Assembly: GCF_902705885.1 (NCBI RefSeq)
Contig: NZ_CACSIP010000004.1
Coordinates: forward strand, 62,607 to 126,606
DNA from: Mycolicibacterium austroafricanum
GTDB taxonomy: Bacteria > Actinomycetota > Actinomycetes > Mycobacteriales > Mycobacteriaceae
Length of the DNA stretch: 64,000 nucleotides
Direction of reading: 5' to 3'
Shown here: piece after piece, positions 43,533-52,300 of the stretch
How the letters are laid out: each line of letters opens with the position of its first letter
Position numbering within the stretch: the first letter of the stretch is position 1
Translations under genes and position numbers: made by a program
Notes under the pieces: generated by a model
What the model was told of the DNA's origin: nothing
Databases searched by the model: none
Seen by the model: the letters and a program-made list of their open reading frames with translations, nothing else

Positions 43533-44735
43533 ATGGATTTCTCACGAGTGCAACTCGACGACGACGACCAGAAGTTCCTCGACGAGGTCCGGCGTTTTCT
43601 GCAGGAGATCGTCACCGAAGAAGTGCTGGCGCGTGACCGCGAGACCGGTGACAACTTCGACGAGGGTGTGCATCTCGCCATCGGTGCGGCCGGATACTGG
43701 GAGCGGGAATGGAAGGCGGATTCCGAGCGAGCCTTCACCCGGGTGCAGCGCCGGATCTGGGAGCTCGAGAAGCGCCGTGCCCACGTGCCGTGGGTGACCG
43801 CGGGGACCACCGCGATGATCTCGCGTTCAGTGGAGAAGTTCGGTACCCCGGAGCTGAAAGACGAAGTGTTGCCGCGGGTGTACAGCGGCCACGTACGGTT
43901 GTGCCTGGGCTACACCGAACCGGAGGGCGGTTCGGATGTCGCCACCTGCAAGACCCGGGCGGTCCGGGAGGCGGACGGGTCGAGCTGGATCATCAACGGG
44001 TCGAAGATGTTCACCACCGGCGCGCACAACTGTCAGTACGTCTTCCTCATCACCAACACCGATCCGGCCGCGCCGAAACACCAGAGCCTGACCATGTTCC
44101 TGGTGCCTCTCGATGCCCCAGGCATCGAGATCCAGGGCATCCGCACCGTCGACGGTGATCGCACCAACATCGTGTACTACAGCGACGTCCGCGTGGACGA
44201 CCGGTACCGACTCGGTGAGGTCAACGGTGGCTGGGCGGTGGTACGCGAGCCGCTCAACGTCGAACACGGTGCGGTGGATGCGGCCGTCGACGGCCTCCAG
44301 GACGTGTCGATCATGATGCACCAGGCCGGGTTCATGGCAGCCGCGGTGGACAGGGCAGCCGCGAGGTCAGCCGTGCGGGATCCCAATGGTCGTAAGCTGA
44401 TCGACGACGGCTCGGTCGCCTACCGCCTGGGGCGGAGTGTCGCCAGGATGGAGGCGGCGTTGTCGGCGCCGAGCATCTTCGGCCGGGTGGCACTCGCGCA
44501 GGCGATGCGGGACATCTCGCCCGATCTGATGGACATCCTCGGGACCGCGTCGGCACTGCCGATCGGCGCCGACGGCGCGGCCGACGACGGCGCAGCCGAG
44601 TATGTTTACCGCTTTGCGCCGCTGGTGGGGATCTACGGCGGCACCTTGGAAGTGTTCCGCAACATGATCGCCCAGTACGCGCTCGGTCTGGGCAAGCCCA
44701 ACTACTCACCGCCGGTGGCCAATAAGGCGGGATGA
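43533..44735 (+). CDS. Acyl-CoA dehydrogenase, long partner
   Basis: 400 residues. LGYTEPEGGSDVATCKTRAV, INGSKMFTTGAHNCQYVFL and the C-terminal IYGGTLEVFRNMIAQ are recognisable. In place of the catalytic Glu of YEGT there is Gly, as in heteromeric actinobacterial enzymes where the base lies elsewhere. It starts four bases after its shorter partner and is the last gene of the operon begun at 35232. A convergent TetR gene lies ten bases beyond, with no obvious terminator between. Confidence 0.88.
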   Translation: MDFSRVQLDDDDQKFLDEVRRFLQEIVTEEVLARDRETGDNFDEGVHLAIGAAGYWEREWKADSERAFTRVQRRIWELEKRRAHVPWVTAGTTAMISRSVEKFGTPELKDEVLPRVYSGHVRLCLGYTEPEGGSDVATCKTRAVREADGSSWIINGSKMFTTGAHNCQYVFLITNTDPAAPKHQSLTMFLVPLDAPGIEIQGIRTVDGDRTNIVYYSDVRVDDRYRLGEVNGGWAVVREPLNVEHGAVDAAVDGLQDVSIMMHQAGFMAAAVDRAAARSAVRDPNGRKLIDDGSVAYRLGRSVARMEAALSAPSIFGRVALAQAMRDISPDLMDILGTASALPIGADGAADDGAAEYVYRFAPLVGIYGGTLEVFRNMIAQYALGLGKPNYSPPVANKAG

Positions 44736-44745
44736 TGCGTTGGTG

Positions 44746-45423
44746 CTAGGCCGTGTCGGGTGGGAACACCGCCGCGGGCGCCGGAGGATTGTCAAACAGT
44801 GCTGGCAAGAAGAAGGTCCGTAGGTACCGGCGTGCTGTTTCCGGATCCTGAGTCCCCGGAATGATTCCGAGTAGCAACGTGAGTGCGGTCGTGAGGATGA
44901 AATGTCCGATGTCTCTGGCAAGCAGCCCGTCGCGCATCTGGCGTCCTGTGTTGCCGGCACGGATCGTCGTGATCAACTGCTCGATCTGCTCTGGTATCGC
45001 CAGACTGTTCGCGATCAGATAGGCAACCGTGCCCTCGTCGGTCTGTTCGGACAGAGTCTGCAGTAGCGGGTCGTTGATCAGCTCGCTTGCCGCGATGACG
45101 AGCGCCTCGACGAGTAAGTCGGCGAGATCACCTTCCCGAGGAAGCCGTGCGCCGATCTCGGCCCGGTGCCGCAAGGTCTTGCGTCTCACCAGCGCTTCCA
45201 GCAGTGCCATGCGATTCGGGAATTCTTTGTAGATCGCTGCGCGGGAATAGCCGGCCTCCCTCGCGATGATCGTCATCGTCGATGACTGAAAACCCCGCAG
45301 GAGAATCGATCGCTCGGCAGCGTCCATCAGTGCCGCCTTTGTCTCTGCCGGAGTGTTCCCACCGCCGACCGGCCGCCCCCGGGCGCGGCGTGGTTGCTCT
45401 ACAGGGTCGTCTGAGCGCGGCAC
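44746..45423 (-). CDS. TetR-family transcriptional regulator
   Basis: 225 residues. The helix-turn-helix (about 28-75) contains MDAAERSILLRGFQSSTMTIIAREAGYSRAAIYKEFPNRMALLEALV. The ligand domain ends in a hydrophobic helix (FILTTALTLLLGIIPG). The start is GTG at 45423. It is divergent from the secreted hydrolase gene at 45584; the 160-base gap contains the AT-rich stretch CTATAAATATACAAATG, a likely promoter and operator. No copy of the 17-bp palindrome is present, so it probably controls a different set of genes. Confidence 0.9.
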   Translation of the reverse strand: MPRSDDPVEQPRRARGRPVGGGNTPAETKAALMDAAERSILLRGFQSSTMTIIAREAGYSRAAIYKEFPNRMALLEALVRRKTLRHRAEIGARLPREGDLADLLVEALVIAASELINDPLLQTLSEQTDEGTVAYLIANSLAIPEQIEQLITTIRAGNTGRQMRDGLLARDIGHFILTTALTLLLGIIPGTQDPETARRYLRTFFLPALFDNPPAPAAVFPPDTA

Positions 45424-45583
45424 GCCTTCTCGTCCCGTCTGGCAGCGGATTGCACAAAGCCCACACTATCGCCGCGCGGCGTGCCGATGGACTTGTCCTC
45501 AAGCTCCGCCGGAGCTATAAATATACAAATGCCCGCCGGTGTATCTTTTTGTGCCGAGCGTGTTCAACCGTGGGGAGGCGACT

Positions 45584-47458
45584 GTGGGTCGACAGATTGC
45601 GGCATTGCTCGGGGCGGGATTCGTCACGGTGTCCTTGTCGATCGGGGCGGTTGCCTTTGCGCCGAATAGTGTTGCAGTAACTGGGGATTCGACGTCTCAA
45701 ACCGCAGACGCGACAGACTCGTCAAGTGCGCCGGACCGGACGTCCGCGGACGGCAAGCGCGTTCGCGGGGCGTCCGGAGGCCGCGCAGAGGCGACGGCCG
45801 ACCCCACCCCCTCCGACGCTGATCCTGCGACGCCGGCGCGCGGTCAGGCAGAGACCGACGACTCCGACGGTCAGGGCGAGAACTCCAGCGTTCCCTCTCT
45901 GGACGGCATCGAGGAAGACAGCTCGTCATCCGACCCGGCGATCCCCGATGTCTCACCGGGCGATGTCGACGTCGACGTCGACGTCGACGTCGATGTCGAC
46001 GGCCCGAGCCGAGCAGATGGGGGGGATCGACAACCCGACGGTAGCGCTCGGGAGACCTCTGCAGCACAGCGCGAGGCGCTCGCGGACCCGGCTCTGCAGG
46101 TGGCCGACCAGCCTGAGTCGGACGAGGTGGGGAAGCGGCATCGTCCCACGGCGGCGCCGGTCGCCGCCGATTCCCCGGGGACCACCACAGTCGGCGGCGC
46201 CACTGCGGAGACTCACGGTACGGGCGTCTCCGCCGCCGACTCGCAGGACTCCGGCGGCCAGCGCGAGACCGCTTCAGCAGTGCAGAACGACACGGCACTG
46301 GTGCAGGTCGACGAGCCCGCGGCGCAGACATCGCCGCGCAGGCCGACTCTGCTCAACGTCATTGGGTCGGTGCTCGTCAACCTGCTCGCAGGGCTCACCC
46401 ACCTTGTCGACGGACCGCCGGTGCTTCCGCCGAACAGCACCGTCACCGTCCGGACGTCGTCGCTGACGCTGCCGATCGGCAATGGCCGCACAGTTCAGGC
46501 GGACTGGTATTTTCCGGCAGAGGTCGAAGCCTCCACGCGGTTCGTCTACCTCCAGCACGGCTTTCTGGCAAGCGGGCCGATGTACAGCTACACCGCAGCC
46601 AACCTGGCGGAGAGGACCAACAGCATCGTCGTCGCACCCTCCTTGTCATCGAACTTCTTCGCCCCCGACGCCGCCTGGGTAGGCGGATCGACGATGCACC
46701 GTGCGGTGGCCGACCTGTTTCGCGACGATCGCTTGGCGCTCAACCAAAGTGCCAGTTCTGCAGCGGGTTACACGATCACACTGCCGAACAAGTTCGTCCT
46801 CGTGGGCCACTCCGCCGGCGGCACGCTGGTCACCAGCACCGCAGGCTTCCTGGCCGACGACGGTGCGATCGATGATCTCGTCGGCATCGTCATGCTCGAT
46901 GGAGTGGAGCCTTCGGGCTCCCGCTTTGTCAGCGATGCGTTGGCGAAGTTGCGGGGCGACAACGATCGGCCGATCTATCTCATCTCCTCGGATCGGTACT
47001 TCTGGAGCCGCGGTGGTGACATGGCCGACAAGTTGCAGCTTGCCCGTCCCGATCGCTTCAACGGCGTGAGCCTCGAGGACGGTAGACATGGCGACTACAT
47101 CCAGGGCGGAAACACTGTGATCCAGTTCTTGCAGAGTGTCATCAACGGATTCTCCAAGCGCGAGAACGTCAGCGCCGCGGGTCTCATCACCGCGGGGTGG
47201 GTCAACGATCTGTTCGCGGGCAGTCACACCGGTGTCTACGGGGAACCCCGTGAGAGCATCCCCGTCAACACCCCGTCGGGGACGGCCCATGCGACGGTGC
47301 TGCCGCTGGGCGAACCCGCTCGCCCGGTGTGGCCCCCGCTACTGGAGGCGGCTCTCACCGCGATCTTCGACTTCGGCGGCAAGTACCTTTTCGTCTACGA
47401 ACCGTTGCACGGGTACCGGTATCAGCGCTCGGTGCCTGCCATCAGACAATCCGCCTGA
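45584..47458 (+). CDS. Exported alpha/beta hydrolase with long low-complexity N-terminal region
   Basis: 624 residues. A signal-peptide-like N-terminus (GRQIAALLGAGFVTVSLSIGAVAFA) is followed by about 220 residues rich in Ser, Thr, Asp, Glu and Pro, including a (DV)n run. The catalytic domain follows: YLQHGFLASGPMY, nucleophile elbow VGHSAGGTLVTS, and a probable His in DGRHGDYIQGG. This fits an esterase or lipase exported to the envelope and attached by a flexible acidic stalk. The GTG at 45584 has GGGGAGG five bases upstream; in-frame GTGs at 45539 and 45551 would spoil the signal peptide. Substrate unknown; the divergent TetR may regulate it. Confidence 0.85.
   Translation: MGRQIAALLGAGFVTVSLSIGAVAFAPNSVAVTGDSTSQTADATDSSSAPDRTSADGKRVRGASGGRAEATADPTPSDADPATPARGQAETDDSDGQGENSSVPSLDGIEEDSSSSDPAIPDVSPGDVDVDVDVDVDVDGPSRADGGDRQPDGSARETSAAQREALADPALQVADQPESDEVGKRHRPTAAPVAADSPGTTTVGGATAETHGTGVSAADSQDSGGQRETASAVQNDTALVQVDEPAAQTSPRRPTLLNVIGSVLVNLLAGLTHLVDGPPVLPPNSTVTVRTSSLTLPIGNGRTVQADWYFPAEVEASTRFVYLQHGFLASGPMYSYTAANLAERTNSIVVAPSLSSNFFAPDAAWVGGSTMHRAVADLFRDDRLALNQSASSAAGYTITLPNKFVLVGHSAGGTLVTSTAGFLADDGAIDDLVGIVMLDGVEPSGSRFVSDALAKLRGDNDRPIYLISSDRYFWSRGGDMADKLQLARPDRFNGVSLEDGRHGDYIQGGNTVIQFLQSVINGFSKRENVSAAGLITAGWVNDLFAGSHTGVYGEPRESIPVNTPSGTAHATVLPLGEPARPVWPPLLEAALTAIFDFGGKYLFVYEPLHGYRYQRSVPAIRQSA
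45965..46000 (+). repeat. Hexanucleotide microsatellite (GTCGAC)n inside a coding region
   Basis: Six consecutive hexamers, five GTCGAC and one GTCGAT, encode a run of alternating Val-Asp in the stalk of the exported hydrolase. In-frame copy-number change would alter the stalk length without breaking the frame. Confidence 0.95.
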
Positions 47459-47488
47459 TGCGCCGCCGCGACCGTCGAAGTCGGAGTC

Positions 47489-48634
47489 TCAGGTTGTCAG
47501 GATCGTGGTGCCCGCTGTTCCCGGTGCTCCGTAGAGCTGGGCGAACCCCACCTTCGGATCGCCCGGAATCTGCCGCTCACCGGCCTCGCCGCGCAACTGC
47601 CGGACGATCTCGTGGAGTTGCCGCAGCCCCGACGCGCCGATCGGCTCGCCGTTGGCGAGCAGACCGCCGTCGGTGTTGACCGGCATCGTCCCGCCGATCT
47701 CGGTAGCGCCCTCGGAGATCAGCTTCTCCTGATCGCCGTCGGCGCAGAATCCGGCTTCGGCCATGTGGATGATCTCGGCCCCGGCGTCGGTGTCCTGCAA
47801 CTGGATCACGTCCACCTCCGACGGTTCGATTCCCGCCTTTTCGAAGGCTGCCCGCGCGGCATACACGGTGGGTGCCACGTCCTCCTCGACGGGCGCGAAG
47901 GTGGTGTTGACCTCATAGGCTCCGTACTTGCGGGTGCGCACCTCGACCGCGCGCACGAACACGGGTTTGTCGGTGTACCTGTGCGCCAGGTCGGCCCGGC
48001 ACATCACCACCGCCGCGGCGCCCTCGTCCGGAGAGCAGAACATGTACTGGGTGAGCGGGTAGTTGAGCATCGGGGAATTGAGAATCGTGTCCTCGTCCAT
48101 CGGCTTGCGCCGAAAGGCGTTGGGGTTCAACGCTCCGTTGCGCAGGTTCTTGTTCACCACCTTCGCCAGTGTCCGGTGGCTGATGCCGTGATCGTGCAGG
48201 TAGCGGTTGGCCTTCATCCCGAAGAACTGCGTGGTCAGGTACTGGCCGTTCTCGGCATACCAACTCGGCATACCGACCAGAGCGGGATCCTCGGTGAAGG
48301 CGCCGCGCGGGTGCTTGTCCAAACCGACGGCGATACCGATGTCGTATTCGCCCAGACGGATTCCGTCGGCGCATGCCTTGGTGGCGCTGGCCGCGGTGGC
48401 GCAGGCGTTGAAGACGTTGGTGAACGGGATGCCGGACAATCCAACCATGCCCACGATGGCATCGGGGTTGGCGACCGTCCAGCTGCCACCGACCCCGAAC
48501 TGGATGTCGTTCCAGGCGATGCCGGCGTCGGCGATCGCGGCGGTGATGGCGTCTACGCCCATCTCCATCGCGGTTTTACCTTCGAACCTGCCGAACGGGT
48601 GTAACCCCACACCGATGATCGCAACGTCATGCAT
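47489..48634 (-). CDS. SCP-x/Ltp-type thiolase-like protein
   Basis: 381 residues of the lipid-transfer-protein thiolase group. The nucleophile Cys is in NVFNACATAASATKA. The usual GHPxGATG His motif reads GEPIGASGLRQLHE, and the C-terminal Cys motif is replaced by QLYGAPGTAG. These changes are typical of the Ltp/SCP-x-like branch, some members of which (Ltp2) are retro-aldolases that need a DUF35 partner. No DUF35 gene is visible here. The ATG at 48634 has GAGAGGA upstream. A moderately good copy of the 17-bp palindrome lies 51 bases before the start. Confidence 0.87.
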   Translation of the reverse strand: MHDVAIIGVGLHPFGRFEGKTAMEMGVDAITAAIADAGIAWNDIQFGVGGSWTVANPDAIVGMVGLSGIPFTNVFNACATAASATKACADGIRLGEYDIGIAVGLDKHPRGAFTEDPALVGMPSWYAENGQYLTTQFFGMKANRYLHDHGISHRTLAKVVNKNLRNGALNPNAFRRKPMDEDTILNSPMLNYPLTQYMFCSPDEGAAAVVMCRADLAHRYTDKPVFVRAVEVRTRKYGAYEVNTTFAPVEEDVAPTVYAARAAFEKAGIEPSEVDVIQLQDTDAGAEIIHMAEAGFCADGDQEKLISEGATEIGGTMPVNTDGGLLANGEPIGASGLRQLHEIVRQLRGEAGERQIPGDPKVGFAQLYGAPGTAGTTILTT

Positions 48635-48684
48635 CTCGGGAGTTCCTCTCGAATCAGGCCGGTTGGAGTACTGAGAATGACGCA

Positions 48685-48701
48685 ACGGTAAATCGTACGG
48701 T
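48685..48701. promoter_or_regulatory. Candidate 17-bp palindrome (11/14)
   Basis: ACGGTAA-ATC-GTACGGT matches the motif at 11 of 14 positions, and ACGGTAA recurs immediately at 48697-48703. It lies between the thioesterase stop and the thiolase-like start, 51 bases before the latter. Confidence 0.45.
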
Positions 48702-48709
48702 AAAGCCTG

Positions 48710-49537
48710 TCAGTTGGGAATGTCCGAGGTCTGCCTACGGCGGACCAGCTGGGCCTGCTGAACACCGGCGACCGGACCGTTTTCGTCAAACAGAGTCGCT
48801 CTGGAAACGCCGACTCCGTCTCGGCCGTAATGGTTTTCGGAGCGCACACCGATCCAGTGGCCCTCGGGTGGCCGGTGGATGTGCACCGTCAGGTCGGTAT
48901 TGAGGAACGTCCATTCGGTCGGGTTCAGCCGGCTGCCCATCCCGTTGGCGATATCGGCCACCGCGAACAGTCGCTGGATCGGCGTCATGGTCTCGGCGGC
49001 GACGAGATCGACCAGCGGTGCGGCCCAGCACTCGGCCTGCACACTGTTGAGGATGTCGTTGAGCCACCGCCAGTCCAGGCTCTGGATGTAGGTCTGATCG
49101 GAGCCGTCCTCGGGCAGGCGACGCTGTCCCTCGGTCACCGGGCGCAGCGGTTCGACGGGGGTGCTGGGCAGGTCGTCGGTCTCGCTGCGTTGAAACCGCC
49201 AGGCGGTGGCCGTGGCGACGGGCCGCGGTGCCCCGCCCGGCCCGGTGGCGACCATCTCGGCGCTCAGTAGTTCGATCTTGGTGCCGGGCCGTTCGACCCG
49301 AGCGCGCACCCACAGGTCGCCGGCGGCGGGCACCGGGCCCAGCAGGTCGACGACCACCCGGGTGATGCGGCAGTCATCCCGAGGTGAGCATCGTTCGAGT
49401 GCCCGGACCAGCAGCGCCGACACCGGCGCGGCGTTCTGCATGCTGGATCCCCAGGTGCTGACCACATGGCTGGACGCGACGAACCTCTCCCCGAGGGGGT
49501 CGTCGGGATCGATCAGCTCGTAATAGGCGTCGGTCAC
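48710..49537 (-). CDS. TesB-like double hot-dog acyl-CoA thioesterase family protein
   Basis: 275 residues that appear to contain two hot-dog halves. The first reads FVASSHVVSTWGSSMQNAAPVSALLVRALE and the second begins near DWRWLNDILNSVQAECWAAPLVDLVAAE and ends MGSRLNPTEWTFLNTDLTVHIHRPPEGHWIG, the latter typical of actinobacterial thioesterase-superfamily proteins. It would hydrolyse an acyl-CoA to release CoA. It starts with GTG at 49537 and is followed on the same strand, after 75 bases containing a candidate operator, by the thiolase-like gene. Confidence 0.82.
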   Translation of the reverse strand: MTDAYYELIDPDDPLGERFVASSHVVSTWGSSMQNAAPVSALLVRALERCSPRDDCRITRVVVDLLGPVPAAGDLWVRARVERPGTKIELLSAEMVATGPGGAPRPVATATAWRFQRSETDDLPSTPVEPLRPVTEGQRRLPEDGSDQTYIQSLDWRWLNDILNSVQAECWAAPLVDLVAAETMTPIQRLFAVADIANGMGSRLNPTEWTFLNTDLTVHIHRPPEGHWIGVRSENHYGRDGVGVSRATLFDENGPVAGVQQAQLVRRRQTSDIPN

Positions 49538-49619
49538 GTCCCTGCCTCCTGTGCCACGGTAGCCAGCCGCAGGATATGGTGACAGTTATCGAAAGCGCAA
49601 CTGGATCCCTTACCGGACC

Positions 49620-49994
49620 TCAGCGTGGATCGATCAGGTCTCGTAGGCGCTCGGCCGGGTACACCATGGCGTTCGCCGCCCGGACGCGATCGGCCAGGCC
49701 GCGGTCCGATGTTGCCACCCGGATCTGTTCGGGGTGTGGATCGCGGCGGATCGTTCTCACAATCTCGTCGTCGGCGGAGTCGGGGGCGGCCGCGGGCGCG
49801 TGGGTCACCGTGACGGCCGCCGACTCGATCGGCGGCGACGGCGGCCGCTCGAAGATCACGGTCACGTCGAGCCCGTCGCGCAGTGCCCAGCGCTCCAAAT
49901 GCTCGACCAGGGTGGCCATTGCGCGATGCCGGTCGCGCCACCAGCCGTCCGGGCGGCAGCCGATGACGTTCATACCGTCGACAATCCAACGCAT
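49620..49994 (-). CDS. NYN-domain (YacP-like) putative ribonuclease
   Basis: 124 residues forming one PIN-like NYN domain. The N-terminal strand MRWIVDGMNVIGCRPDGWWRDR carries the first acidic residue and the Asn typical of the YacP group; the second acidic cluster is DSADDEIVRTI, and the third is VATSDRGLADRV. Such proteins are Mg-dependent ribonucleases. It is divergent from the molybdopterin oxidoreductase with only 45 bases between the starts. The ATG at 49994 was chosen because the conserved strand begins immediately. Confidence 0.85.
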   Translation of the reverse strand: MRWIVDGMNVIGCRPDGWWRDRHRAMATLVEHLERWALRDGLDVTVIFERPPSPPIESAAVTVTHAPAAAPDSADDEIVRTIRRDPHPEQIRVATSDRGLADRVRAANAMVYPAERLRDLIDPR

Positions 49995-50039
49995 CCGGAC
50001 CAGACTATCCCGGTAGCGTCGCTGGCAAGGGGACCCACT

Positions 50040-52223
50040 ATGACCGACAAGATCGAGCACAAGACGACGTTCTGCCGGATCTGCGAACCGCTGTGCGGCA
50101 TGATCGCTACCGTCGAGGACGGGAAGCTCGTCGCGCTGCGTCCCGACAAGGAGCACCCGCTGTCGTCGGGTTTCGCCTGTCAGAAGGGCATTGCGTTCAC
50201 CGAGGTCGTCAACGACCCCGACCGCGTCACCACTCCGCTGCGCCGGACCGTGACCGGGTTCGAGCAGGTCACCTGGGAAGAGGCGATGGCCGACATCGCG
50301 ACCCGACTGTCGTCGGTCCTGCGAGACCATGGATCGGGTGCTGTCGGTTGGTATTTCGGCAACCCGGGTGCGTTCAGCCATGCGCATGTGTTCTCGGCGC
50401 TGGGCTTCATCAAAGGGCTGGGCCGGCGGACCCATTTCTTCACCGCGTCCTCGCAGGACACCAACAGCCGGCTGATGGCCAGTCAGCTGCTCTACGGGAC
50501 GCCGATCTCGGTCCCCATCCCCGATCTGTACCGCACTGATCTGTTGGTGGTGATGGGCGCCAACCCCGTGGTGTCGCACGGCAGTTTCCTGACCGCACCG
50601 CGGATCAAGGACAGCATGCACGACATCGTCAGGCGCGGTGGTCGCGTTGTCGTGATCGACCCCCGTCGATCCGAGACCGCTGCTCAGTTCGAGTGGCGCG
50701 GGATCGTCCCGGACACCGACGCGCATCTGCTGTTGTCACTGCTGCAGGTGATGTTCTCCGAAGGTCTGGTCGACGCCGGTCAGATCGATGCGCAGGCCGA
50801 CGGGCTCGAGTGGCTTCGCGGGCTGGCTGCGCCCTTCACACCGGAGGCGGCGCAGGCGCACACCGGCATCGAACCCGACGTGGTGCGCGGGCTGGCGCGC
50901 GATCTCGTAGCGACGCCGCGGGCGGCGATCTACGGCCGGCTGGGCACCTGCGCCGGCAGATACGGCACCCTGACGTCGTACCTGATCGACGTCGTGAACT
51001 TGGTCGCCGGCAATCTGGACAAGCCGGGCGGGTCGGTGTTCGGCAGTCTGGGCCTGCCTGGGCAGAGGTGGGTGAACATGGCCATGGGGGCGCTGCTGCG
51101 CCGAAACTATCGCCGGAAACGATCCCGCATCGGCGGGTTTCGTTCGGTGATCGGCTCCGAACCGGCCGCGCTGCTGGCCAAGGAGATCCTCACGCCGGGG
51201 GAGCGGCAGATCCGGGCGCTGTTCGTCAGCGCCGGCAATCCGGTGCTGTCGGTGCCCAACGGCGGCGAACTCGAGGACGCTCTGGAGTCCGTCGAATTGT
51301 CTGTGGCGCTGGACTTCTACCTGACCGAGACGACGTCGCACTGCGACTACGTCCTGCCCGTGACCACGATGTACGAGCGAGACGACTTCCCGCTGACGTT
51401 CCAGGCGTTCCAGGCCACGCCGTTCCGCCAGGCCACCGAGGCGGTGGTGGCGCCGGTCGGGCAGGCGCGCCAGGAGGCAGAGATCGTCGGCGACTTGATG
51501 CGGCGGCTGAGCAGTCACTCCCCGGTGTTCCGGACGGTCGCGGCAACAGCCACGCTGCTGAAGCGGTTCGGGGTCGAGCCCAGCCTCCGGCTGCTGGCCG
51601 ACGGGATCATCCGGGTCATCGACGGCGGCAACCGCTTCGGGCTGCGGCGTGGCGGGCTGACCTTCGGACGGCTGACTCGGAGCCATCCGCACGGGAAGGT
51701 GCTGGCGTCCGAGTTGCGGACCGGTGTGCTCAAGCAGGCCGTCGGTTATCCGCGTGGCCGAATCCAGTTGGTGCACCACGATATCGCCGAGCAGATCGCG
51801 ATGCTGTTCGGCGGCGCGCACCCGGAGGCCTTTCCGTTGCGGATGATCGGCATGCGCGAACCGCGTTCGGAGAACTCCTGGATGCACAACTCGCCGTTGT
51901 TGATGCGAGGCGACCGTCGCCAGCACGGGCTGATCAGCGTCGACGACGCCGCGGACCTGAACATCGGCGACGGTGAGGAGGTGCAGGTCAGCTCGCCCTA
52001 CGGGCAGATCACGCTGCCCGTCACCGTGACCAAGGACATCATGCCCGGTGTGATCGCCCTGCCCCACGGCTGGGGGCACAAGGGCACCGGCGGCTGGCGG
52101 CTGGCCAATCAGGCGGGTGGGGCTAACGTCAATCAGTTGACGTCCAGTGACCCGGTCGACGTCGAATCCCTGTCGGGGATGGCCTGGTTGACCGGAGTGC
52201 CCGTCCGGGTTGACGCGTTGTGA
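50040..52223 (+). CDS. Molybdopterin-dependent oxidoreductase with N-terminal [4Fe-4S] cluster
   Basis: 727 residues of the DMSO-reductase superfamily. The N-terminal cluster motif C-x2-C-x3-C-x27-C is complete (Cys 12, 15, 19 and 47). The bis-MGD binding domains follow (SGAVGWYFGNPGAFSHAH, LLVVMGANPVVSHGSF), and the C-terminal MGD domain ends VIALPHGWGHKGTGGWRL. The residue ligating molybdenum is unclear; TASSQDTNSRLMAS is in the expected region. It resembles M. tuberculosis Rv0197 in size. No small subunit or chaperone gene is beside it, so a soluble single-subunit enzyme is likely. ATG has AAGGGGA upstream. Confidence 0.92.
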   Translation: MTDKIEHKTTFCRICEPLCGMIATVEDGKLVALRPDKEHPLSSGFACQKGIAFTEVVNDPDRVTTPLRRTVTGFEQVTWEEAMADIATRLSSVLRDHGSGAVGWYFGNPGAFSHAHVFSALGFIKGLGRRTHFFTASSQDTNSRLMASQLLYGTPISVPIPDLYRTDLLVVMGANPVVSHGSFLTAPRIKDSMHDIVRRGGRVVVIDPRRSETAAQFEWRGIVPDTDAHLLLSLLQVMFSEGLVDAGQIDAQADGLEWLRGLAAPFTPEAAQAHTGIEPDVVRGLARDLVATPRAAIYGRLGTCAGRYGTLTSYLIDVVNLVAGNLDKPGGSVFGSLGLPGQRWVNMAMGALLRRNYRRKRSRIGGFRSVIGSEPAALLAKEILTPGERQIRALFVSAGNPVLSVPNGGELEDALESVELSVALDFYLTETTSHCDYVLPVTTMYERDDFPLTFQAFQATPFRQATEAVVAPVGQARQEAEIVGDLMRRLSSHSPVFRTVAATATLLKRFGVEPSLRLLADGIIRVIDGGNRFGLRRGGLTFGRLTRSHPHGKVLASELRTGVLKQAVGYPRGRIQLVHHDIAEQIAMLFGGAHPEAFPLRMIGMREPRSENSWMHNSPLLMRGDRRQHGLISVDDAADLNIGDGEEVQVSSPYGQITLPVTVTKDIMPGVIALPHGWGHKGTGGWRLANQAGGANVNQLTSSDPVDVESLSGMAWLTGVPVRVDAL

Positions 52224-52226
52224 TGT

Positions 52227-52291
52227 CCGCCGGAACGGTATTCCAGCAGCGGCGTACTCGCATTTCGGCTGCTGGAATACCGTTCCGGCGG
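52227..52291. terminator. Long perfect hairpin, probable bidirectional terminator
   Basis: Two perfect 24-base arms (52227-52250 and 52268-52291; left arm begins CCGCCGGAACGG) enclose a 17-base loop. It lies exactly between the convergent molybdopterin oxidoreductase and CoA-transferase genes. The arm is far longer than usual for mycobacteria and shares CGCCGGAACG/CGTTCCGGCG with the hairpin at 34134. Confidence 0.7.
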
Positions 52292-52300
52292 TGAGGCGGG

